From Prevotella communis (GTDB taxonomy: Bacteria > Bacteroidota > Bacteroidia > Bacteroidales > Bacteroidaceae), in assembly GCF_022024115.1 (NCBI RefSeq), contig NZ_CP091792.1:310001-374000 (forward strand): a stretch of 64,000 bases of DNA, in the 5' to 3' direction. A program made the translations under genes and the position numbers. This document shows positions 19,071 to 25,938 of this stretch, piece after piece. The first letter of the stretch is position 1. Every line of letters starts with the position of its first letter. Under the pieces are notes generated by a model that was not told where the DNA came from, searched no databases, and saw only the letters and a list, made by a program, of their open reading frames with translations.

Positions 19071-19576
19071 GATATATGTCTTAAGTATTTTCTGATTTCT
19101 TTTCTGGCAATGCCAAGGCGATACTCCACGGATTTGTAGTTCTCGCCTGTCTGTTGAGAGATATCGCTTACCTGCATACCGTCATAGATATGCATGCGGT
19201 ATAACTCCCGGCATTTCTCAGGAACACGCAGCAGACCACGTTCCAGGAATGCCGTCATCTCGTGAATGGAGAGTGGACGTGCGGCTTCATCTTCGGCTGT
19301 AACGGTCTGCTGTCTGTAATCAATGGGCTGCATACTATATTTGATGGCCCATTGCTTCCTGCGATAATAATCCGTAATGAGGTTGCGGGCTATTGTAAAG
19401 GCAAGTGCATGAAGCGTACTCTCCATGATAGGACTGTTGTTTTGCAATAGTCGCAGGAAGACATCCTGAACGATATCTTCAGCCTCCTCTTTGCCACCAA
19501 GCCTACTGCTCACGAATGCGAGCAGCTCGGCCTGATGGTGGTGATAGTAATATTCTATGATGTTGAGGTTATTCAT
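19067..19576 (-). CDS. ECF-type RNA polymerase sigma factor in the xylan operon
   Basis: A 169-residue sigma-70 family protein with sigma-2 (AFVSSRLGGKEEAEDIVQD then VFLRLL; IARNLITDYYRR) and sigma-4 (VSDISQQTGENYKSVEYRL then GIARKEIRKYL, an HTH). The start is taken as ATG 19576 because the in-frame codon at 19582 is TTG. It overlaps the GH43 gene by 8 bp and the GH67 gene by 4 bp, so it is translated as part of the operon. No anti-sigma, FecR-like or membrane partner is beside it. It could autoregulate the cluster; that is inference. Confidence 0.88.
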   Translation of the reverse strand: MNNLNIIEYYYHHHQAELLAFVSSRLGGKEEAEDIVQDVFLRLLQNNSPIMESTLHALAFTIARNLITDYYRRKQWAIKYSMQPIDYRQQTVTAEDEAARPLSIHEMTAFLERGLLRVPEKCRELYRMHIYDGMQVSDISQQTGENYKSVEYRLGIARKEIRKYLRHIS

Positions 19577-20576
19577 TGACAACGGTCTTGATGGTGCCGT
19601 CCTCGTTGTAGAACAGACGCTGCACCTTCAGTGAACGCAGATGTGTAATGTCGTTAGAGGGTACGCAGTCGTGATACAACAGATACCACTGGCCCTTGAA
19701 CTCTACGATGCAATGGTGGGTTGTCCAACCTACCACGGGCTCCAGGATAACACCCTGATAGGTGAAAGGTCCGTAGGGGTTGTCGCCAATGGCATAGCAC
19801 AGATAGTGGCTGTCACCGGTAGAGTAAGAGAAGTAGTACTTGCCATTGTACTTATGCATCCAACTGGCTTCGAAGAAACGGTGAGGATCACCGGCCTTCA
19901 GAGGCTGTCCGTCATTATCTACAACCAGAACCTGACGGGGAGCCTCTGCAAACTGCAGAAGATCATCGCTCATGCGTGCCATCAGGCTGGGCAATGCGGG
20001 CATATCGGGAGCGGTAAACAGTTGGGTCTTACGGTCAGGGGCAGGCCCCAGGTCAACGCCTTCCTTCAGCACCTTTTGAGGAGCTACATTCCACTGGAGC
20101 TGTCCGCCCCAAAGACCACCATAGTAGCAGTAAACCTGTCCGTCGTCATCCTTGAACACGCAGGGGTCTATGCTGTATGCACCACGGATGGGATGCTCCT
20201 GAGCAATGAACGGGCCTTCTGGACGGTCAGCAATGGCTACACCGAGATGGAACACGCCGTTATAGTCCTTAGCGGAGAAGATGAGGTAGTACTTGCCGTC
20301 TTTCTCTACGACATCGCTGTCCCACATCTGTTTCTCTGCCCACTTAACATCCTTTACATCGAGTATCACACCGTGATCGGTAGCTTCATCATTCTCAATG
20401 TCATTGAATGACAGGACGTGATAGTCTTTCATCTGGAAGTGACCACCATCATCATCGAAAGCGGCACCAGCCTCCCAGTCGTGTGAGGGATAGATATACA
20501 ATTTACCGTTGAATACGTGGGCCGCAGGATCGGCCATGTAGTCACTAGGGAATAGATAACGAGGTAATTTAGCCAT
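19569..20576 (-). CDS. GH43 beta-xylosidase/arabinofuranosidase-type hydrolase
   Basis: A 335-residue five-bladed propeller hydrolase without a signal peptide, so probably cytoplasmic and acting on imported xylo-oligosaccharides. The expected acidic residues are DPAAHVFNGK (Asp about 16), the modulating Asp in YSIDPCVFKD (about 137) and the acid Glu in CIVEFKGQWYLLYHD (about 292). The opening PRYLFPSDYMADPAAHVF is typical of the subfamily next to rumen Prevotella xylanases. It lies 7 bp after GH10 and overlaps the sigma-factor gene. Exact specificity is not settled by sequence. Confidence 0.9.
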   Translation of the reverse strand: MAKLPRYLFPSDYMADPAAHVFNGKLYIYPSHDWEAGAAFDDDGGHFQMKDYHVLSFNDIENDEATDHGVILDVKDVKWAEKQMWDSDVVEKDGKYYLIFSAKDYNGVFHLGVAIADRPEGPFIAQEHPIRGAYSIDPCVFKDDDGQVYCYYGGLWGGQLQWNVAPQKVLKEGVDLGPAPDRKTQLFTAPDMPALPSLMARMSDDLLQFAEAPRQVLVVDNDGQPLKAGDPHRFFEASWMHKYNGKYYFSYSTGDSHYLCYAIGDNPYGPFTYQGVILEPVVGWTTHHCIVEFKGQWYLLYHDCVPSNDITHLRSLKVQRLFYNEDGTIKTVVNE

Positions 20577-20583
20577 AGTATTG

Positions 20584-21693
20584 TTATTTATAAAGTTTGA
20601 TGATTTCGTTAATCACTGGTTTCTCCTTGTACTGGCGGTCGAAGAGCAAGGGATAGTTTGTGCGTCCCTTGATAGGCCAGCCATTGAGCCATGAACCACC
20701 ATCGCTGACACCCCACAGGTTGATGCGGGAAATCTGGTCGCGGTGCTTATAGTATATCTTGAAGAGATCAAGCCAGCGCTGGTCCACTTCCTTCTGCTTT
20801 GCAGCAGGCAGTCCCTCTGTATAGGGATTGAAACGCTTCTGCAACTCAAAGTTCTGTGCGATGTCGGCACCACCGAAACCCTCTGGGTTGGGCAGTACGT
20901 TCATATCGAGTTCCGTAATCATCACCTTCACGCCGCAGGCAGCAAAGGCGTCGATACTCTTCTCGTATTCAGCCAGGTTGGGATAATCCAGACCATTGTG
21001 GCTCTGCATGCCCACGCCGTCGATGCGCAGACCCTTGGCTTTCAGTTTCTTCACCAACTTACATACGGCCTCGCGCTTGGCGGGTTGTCCCATCGAATAG
21101 TCGTTGTAATAAAGTTCTGCATCGGGATCGGCCTCATGGGCGGCGCGGAAGGCTATCTCGATGAATTCCTCGCCCAGCAAACGATAATAGTGTGAATTGC
21201 GGAAAGAACCATTATCCTCGATAGCCTCATTCACCACGTCCCAACCCAGCACCTGTCCTTTGTAGTGACCTACCACCGTCTTGATGTGCTTGATAAGGCG
21301 TGCCTTCAGCACCTCTTTGGAGGCGGGACTGGCTGCATAACCATTGGTGAACCACCAGTCGGGGGCTTGTGAGTGCCACACCAGACAGTGGCCGATGACC
21401 TTCAGCTTGTGCTGTTCGCAATAGCTCACGAACTTATCTGCCACACGGAAGTCGAAGATACCTTCGGCAGGAGCCAGTGACTCAGGTTTCATACAGTTTT
21501 CTGCTACGGCACAGTTGAAGTGCTTATCCGTCAGAGCGTCAGCCTCAGGAACCTGTCCGTCGCTCTGCCACTGGTTGATAGCGGCACCAATCAGACAATA
21601 CTTTCCGATGGCGTCTTTCAAACCCTGCTGAGCCATTGATGCCATTGGCATCATGGCCAGACAGAGCGTCAAAATCTTAAAATTCTTATTCAT
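20584..21693 (-). CDS. GH10 endo-1,4-beta-xylanase
   Basis: A 369-residue exported or periplasmic xylanase (signal peptide MKNF-type, first 21 residues). It is a single GH10 barrel with no binding module: WHSQAPDWW, acid/base Glu in WDVVNEAIED (about 156), nucleophile Glu in MITELDMNVLP (about 262) and the closing INLWGVSDGGSWLNGWP. Its ATG overlaps the symporter stop by one base (TAATG). Gene order symporter-xylanase-GH43 recalls the xylanase/xylosidase/pentoside-symporter set known from Prevotella bryantii. Confidence 0.94.
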   Translation of the reverse strand: MNKNFKILTLCLAMMPMASMAQQGLKDAIGKYCLIGAAINQWQSDGQVPEADALTDKHFNCAVAENCMKPESLAPAEGIFDFRVADKFVSYCEQHKLKVIGHCLVWHSQAPDWWFTNGYAASPASKEVLKARLIKHIKTVVGHYKGQVLGWDVVNEAIEDNGSFRNSHYYRLLGEEFIEIAFRAAHEADPDAELYYNDYSMGQPAKREAVCKLVKKLKAKGLRIDGVGMQSHNGLDYPNLAEYEKSIDAFAACGVKVMITELDMNVLPNPEGFGGADIAQNFELQKRFNPYTEGLPAAKQKEVDQRWLDLFKIYYKHRDQISRINLWGVSDGGSWLNGWPIKGRTNYPLLFDRQYKEKPVINEIIKLYK

Positions 21694-23084
21694 TATTTAT
21701 TGTTACGTGCTTCAATTTCCTTATTGATCTCGTCAAGTCTCTCATCTGTGAGAGGATACTTGTAGATAAGGCATCCTACTACGACAAGGAGAATGGCGGG
21801 AATGATACAGGTAAATACCAGGATGGCATTCTGTGCGATGGCAGAATAGTTGGCCAATTTGGTGTAGTATGCATTTACCGGCGCGCTGATGAAAGATGCC
21901 AGGAATACTACGACGAAGATGCTTAATACCAGCTGCAGGCACTTGTTGGCCTTAAATTCCTGCCACATCTCGCCGAAGGTCACGGGCTTCTCTGGTGTTG
22001 TGGTGATATTCTCCTTGCTACCCATGAAGCAAAGCATCAGAAGAACAAAGCCTACAAGGGCGAATACGCAGGTGACAATAAACCAGGCGCTGGGAGCAAC
22101 AGGCAGAGCTGATTCTTCGCTGGCAAAGTTGAAGCCAATCCAGCCCATTACCAGAGGCGTGATCCAACCGGCGATAGAGAAACCGGCCTTGAAAGCAACG
22201 CCAGCCAGAGCGTTCACCGTGGCAGCCGGTCTGTTGCCTGTACGATATTCTGCTTCGGTGATAACTTCAGGCACCAAAGCCCACATCAGTGAACCAACCA
22301 GCAGTCCTACGCCAGTCATCACCTTGGCAACCTGTACCAGTGTGTTGAGCTCTGCAACATCAAAGAACTTACCGATGGTGAACAGGATGGAAAATCCTAC
22401 AAGACCGATGGCAAGCAGTGTGTAGTAAAGACCTTTCTTACCCAGCCATCTCTTCAGCGTGGGCAGCAAGGGCAGGATGACAAAGGCAGGAATAGTGCCG
22501 ATAGCCATGAAGGTGGCCTGGTTCCAGTCGATAGCCTCGTGCACGCACATTGCCAGTCCGATGGGGAAACCTGCCTGTACTACAATCTGACCGATATTGG
22601 CACATACCATTCGTGTAGAAGTCAGAATGAGCACCTCGTCGTTGTCGCGCGTCATACTGGCCATGATAGAGCCGTAAGGGATGTTGACAACTGAATAGAT
22701 CATGCTCAGTACGGTGTAGCTCACAGTGGCATACACAATCTTCATGCTCATTGACCATTCTGCAGCCTGGGGAAGCATCAGCAGACAGGCAGCAGCCGTA
22801 AGGGGGATACCGCCATAGAGCAGGTAAGAACGATACTTGCCAAGCTTAGGATTGTTGTTGTCGATATAACGACCGACTACAGGACTCCAGAAACAGTCAA
22901 TGAGTCTGACGGTGAGAATCAGGCCGCTGACAAAAGCAGGGTTCAGTTTCAGAACTGTAGTCAGGTAAATCATAAGGTAGCATGCTACCGTCTGGAAAAT
23001 CAGATTCTGCGCCAGGTCACCAGAGCCGAAGCCGATGCGCTGGAGCCATGAAAGCTTGTAGAAGCCTTTTGTTTCTTGGTTCAT
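21693..23084 (-). CDS. GPH-family sugar (xyloside):cation symporter
   Basis: A 463-residue inner-membrane MFS-type transporter with about 12 membrane segments and the GPH-type first loop (RLIDCFWSPVVGRYIDNNNPKLGKYRSY, written here only to mark the D..PVVGRYID motif). Start set at 23084 (MNQETKGFYKLS) because the -7 box covers the start of the longer frame. It should import xylo-oligosaccharides for the GH43 and GH67 enzymes downstream. First gene of the coupled five-gene operon. Substrate is inferred from the neighbours. Confidence 0.88.
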   Translation of the reverse strand: MNQETKGFYKLSWLQRIGFGSGDLAQNLIFQTVACYLMIYLTTVLKLNPAFVSGLILTVRLIDCFWSPVVGRYIDNNNPKLGKYRSYLLYGGIPLTAAACLLMLPQAAEWSMSMKIVYATVSYTVLSMIYSVVNIPYGSIMASMTRDNDEVLILTSTRMVCANIGQIVVQAGFPIGLAMCVHEAIDWNQATFMAIGTIPAFVILPLLPTLKRWLGKKGLYYTLLAIGLVGFSILFTIGKFFDVAELNTLVQVAKVMTGVGLLVGSLMWALVPEVITEAEYRTGNRPAATVNALAGVAFKAGFSIAGWITPLVMGWIGFNFASEESALPVAPSAWFIVTCVFALVGFVLLMLCFMGSKENITTTPEKPVTFGEMWQEFKANKCLQLVLSIFVVVFLASFISAPVNAYYTKLANYSAIAQNAILVFTCIIPAILLVVVGCLIYKYPLTDERLDEINKEIEARNNK

Positions 23085-23120
23085 TGTCGAAATAGTTTTT
23101 AGTTTTTTATAAATTCGGTG

Positions 23121-23128
23121 CAAAGGTA
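23121..23128 (-). promoter_or_regulatory. Promoter of the xylan operon (-7 box)
   Basis: TACCTTTG on the minus strand followed by CACC, 36 bp before the symporter start. Confidence 0.7.
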
Positions 23129-23236
23129 ACCTTTTTTCTTCATTTTATCATTATGGAATGTTTCATAAGTCTATTCAAATTGTATCATTGCGCGAAAAAG
23201 TCTTTTGTTTTTGGGGTATTTTAAATAGAAAAAGTG

Positions 23237-23244
23237 TATTTTTG
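23237..23244 (+). promoter_or_regulatory. -7 box of the acetylesterase gene
   Basis: TATTTTTG ends 7 bases before ATG 23252, giving a very short leader. Divergent from the xylan operon promoter about 110 bp away. Confidence 0.6.
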
Positions 23245-23251
23245 CACTGTT

Positions 23252-25186
23252 ATGAGAAAAGCAAGCTTTTTACTAATTGCACTTCTGGTAAGTGCTGTCG
23301 TGGGTAATGCCAAGGTGCGATTGCCACAGATATTTCAGTCGGGTATGGTACTTCAGCGTGGTACGACGGTACCTGTATGGGGACAGGCCGATGCTGGTGA
23401 GACCGTGGTGGTGAAACTGAATAAGAAGACCGCAACGGCTGTGGCCGATGACAATGGAAAATGGCGCGTAAACCTGCCTGCGATGAAGGCCGGCGGCCCT
23501 TATGTTATGAGTATAGAAAGTAAGACTAATCATACCTCTCATCTCTCACCTCTCAGTTCTCACATAGAATTATCCGATGTGTGGTTGGGCGATGTCTGGC
23601 TGTGTACTGGTCAGTCGAATATGGAGACCACGCTTGAACGTGTGTCACCCCAGTATCCTGACGAGTTGAATGACAGCAATGCCATGGTGCGCCTGTTTCA
23701 TGTGCAGTACCAGACGGATACACATGGACCGAGTGCAGACCTGCGTCCTACATCATGGAAAAAGCTGAATCGTGAGAATGCCTGGCGCTTCTCGTCTATC
23801 GGCTATTTCCTTGGCAAACAACTGCAACGTGAGAAGGGTGTGGCTCAGGGTGTCATTGAGAGTGCCTGGGGTGGTACGCCTATCGAGGCATGGATTGCCG
23901 CCGATACCCTTGAAAAGCATTTTCCCCTGTATTACAAGCAGATGCAGCTTTATCAGAACGATGAGTATGTTGCTGCCCAACAGAAGGCTGGCGCGCAGGC
24001 AGAACAGCAATGGCAGATAATCCTGAATGCCAATGATCCCGGACTTCGGAAATATACGGAATTATCGTATGATGACTCGGACTGGACGGAGGTCAATCAA
24101 TACCGTCTCTCTACTAAACGTGAATGGATTGGTTCCTTGTGGCTGCGCCAGCATGTTCAGATTGATGCTAAGCATGCAGGCAAGAAGGCACAGTTGCTTC
24201 TGGGAACACTCTATGATTGCGACTATACCTATATTAATGGAAAACTGGTTGGTAACACGGGCTATCAGTATCCGCCACGTCGCTATCAGGTACCTGAGGG
24301 ACTGCTCCGTGAGGGCGATAATGTGATTACGGTGCGTTTCGTCAACAAGAGTGGCATGCCTTATTTCGTCAAGGAGAAGCCTTATAAGTTCGTCTTTGGC
24401 AAGGACGACGAGCAGCCTCTCGGTGAACAATGGCTGCTCCGCGAAGGTGCAGAGATGCCGCGCAGCATCGGTATGGGCGTCAGTCTGCAGAATCAGCCTT
24501 CAACCCTTTTCAATGGCATGATACATCCTATGGCTCCCTTTGCTGTTGCTGGTGTGGTATGGTATCAGGGTGAGTCTAACACTGGTATGCGTCAGGCTGA
24601 GGAGTATGCACCGATGTTGCGACTGCTGATGGCCAATTGGCGCCAGGCCTTCGAGCGTCCGCAGATGCCATTCGTTATCGTACAGTTGGCTAACTATATG
24701 GCATTTGTAGAGCATCCTCAGAACACGGGATGGTCGCGTGTGCGCGAGGCACAACGTGTCGTGGCGACAGAAGATCCTTACGCAGAACTAGCGTTGACCA
24801 TCGATTTAGGTGAGACGGTGGATATCCATCCCCTGCGTAAAAAAGAGGTGGCACAACGTATTGCGCTCGACTTCGAACGACTTGTCTATGGCAAGAAGGT
24901 GCAATTGGCGCCAAAGGTGTTGAAGGCAGAGTCGCAGGACGGAAAAGTGGTGCTGACGCTCGACCAGAACATGCAACCTGGTGCGGTGAAGTATTTCGAA
25001 TTGGCCGATGAAAAGGGCGTTTTTTGCAATGTAGAGGCAACGTTATCTGGTTCCCAGATTGTTATCACCTCTCCGTTCGCTGCTCCTAAGGCCGTGCGTT
25101 ATGCCTGGAAGGATAATCCTTTGGGTGTCAATGCCTATGGCATCAACGGCTTGCCATTGTCGCCCTTTGAAATACGTTTGAAATAA
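23252..25186 (+). CDS. Exported SIAE-type carbohydrate acetylesterase
   Basis: A 644-residue exported SGNH-fold esterase of the sialate O-acetylesterase type. Start chosen at ATG 23252 (MRKASFLL..., signal peptide about 1-20); the upstream GTG at 23234 lies before the promoter box. Catalytic marks: VWLCTGQSNM (Ser about 122), VVWYQGESN, and DIHPLRK near the C-terminus (Asp/His). A jelly-roll sugar-binding-like insert (about 265-400) splits the catalytic domain. In a xylan cluster it most likely deacetylates xylan. Residues about 94-104 (HTSHLSPLSSH) are encoded by a heptamer array in the linker before the GQSNM block. Confidence 0.87.
   Translation: MRKASFLLIALLVSAVVGNAKVRLPQIFQSGMVLQRGTTVPVWGQADAGETVVVKLNKKTATAVADDNGKWRVNLPAMKAGGPYVMSIESKTNHTSHLSPLSSHIELSDVWLGDVWLCTGQSNMETTLERVSPQYPDELNDSNAMVRLFHVQYQTDTHGPSADLRPTSWKKLNRENAWRFSSIGYFLGKQLQREKGVAQGVIESAWGGTPIEAWIAADTLEKHFPLYYKQMQLYQNDEYVAAQQKAGAQAEQQWQIILNANDPGLRKYTELSYDDSDWTEVNQYRLSTKREWIGSLWLRQHVQIDAKHAGKKAQLLLGTLYDCDYTYINGKLVGNTGYQYPPRRYQVPEGLLREGDNVITVRFVNKSGMPYFVKEKPYKFVFGKDDEQPLGEQWLLREGAEMPRSIGMGVSLQNQPSTLFNGMIHPMAPFAVAGVVWYQGESNTGMRQAEEYAPMLRLLMANWRQAFERPQMPFVIVQLANYMAFVEHPQNTGWSRVREAQRVVATEDPYAELALTIDLGETVDIHPLRKKEVAQRIALDFERLVYGKKVQLAPKVLKAESQDGKVVLTLDQNMQPGAVKYFELADEKGVFCNVEATLSGSQIVITSPFAAPKAVRYAWKDNPLGVNAYGINGLPLSPFEIRLK
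23531..23563 (-). repeat. Heptamer array (xTGAGAG type) inside the esterase gene
   Basis: Read on the minus strand: GTGAGAA, CTGAGAG, GTGAGAG, ATGAGAG. Four heptamers, in frame, in an interdomain linker. Similar design to the AAGTGAA family but a different unit. Confidence 0.65.
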
Positions 25187-25268
25187 ACACAATAAATAGG
25201 CTGTCTGAGCGTTATCTATTTGTTACTTAAGGATGAATCAAAAAAGCAATAACTTAAAATAATTTGAA

Positions 25269-25937
25269 ATGAAAAAGATTTTCTTATTTGCAGCAGTTGC
25301 TGCGCTGCTGATGACAAGTTGTGGTACTAACGGTTCTCTGAGCCAGGTGGGTTCTGCCGTGCTGACGGATGTGCTGACCAGTGGACAGACGGGCGCAACG
25401 ACGACAACTAACACTGGAAATACCGTAAATACGGTGCTTCAGAGCGTATTGGGTATGACAGGCACCAAGGTGTCAAAGCAGAGTCTGATTGGTACTTGGA
25501 AATATAGTCAGCCTGGTTGCGCGTTTACCAGCGAGAAACTGCTGGCTCAGGCTGGTGGCGAAATCGTGGCTTCAAATGTGAAGACAAAGTTGCAGCCTAC
25601 TTATCAGAAGGTGGGCATCAATGCATCTAATACGCAGGTGACCTTCAATCAGGATGGAACTTTCTCTGCAAAGATTGCCGGAAAAGCCTGGAGCGGTACC
25701 TATAAGTATGATGAGAATACCTGCAAGATTACCATGTCTGGCCTGTTGCTGAATGTCAACTGCTACGCTAAGCTCAATACCAACGGTATTGGTTTGCTCT
25801 TCGAAGGTAAGAAGTTGCTAACACTGATACAGACCATGTCGGCTCTCAGTGGTAATAATAATACGACAATCAAGACGATTGGTAATGTGGCTTCTAGCTA
25901 CAATGGTCTGCGTGTGGGCTTTGATATGACCAAGTAA
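25269..25937 (+). CDS. DUF4923-like lipoprotein
   Basis: A 222-residue lipoprotein: short signal, lipobox LLMTSC (Cys about 18), a Ser/Thr/Asn-rich linker, then a lipocalin-like beta-rich domain beginning LIGTWKYSQPGCAFTSE and containing VTFNQDGTFSAKIAGKAWSGTYKYDENT. This fits the DUF4923 family of Bacteroidetes; no biochemical role is known to me. It ends one base before the GH31 start, so the two are co-transcribed, which may be why it lies in a xylan region. No clear promoter seen just upstream. Confidence 0.8.
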   Translation: MKKIFLFAAVAALLMTSCGTNGSLSQVGSAVLTDVLTSGQTGATTTTNTGNTVNTVLQSVLGMTGTKVSKQSLIGTWKYSQPGCAFTSEKLLAQAGGEIVASNVKTKLQPTYQKVGINASNTQVTFNQDGTFSAKIAGKAWSGTYKYDENTCKITMSGLLLNVNCYAKLNTNGIGLLFEGKKLLTLIQTMSALSGNNNTTIKTIGNVASSYNGLRVGFDMTK

Positions 25938-25938
25938 T

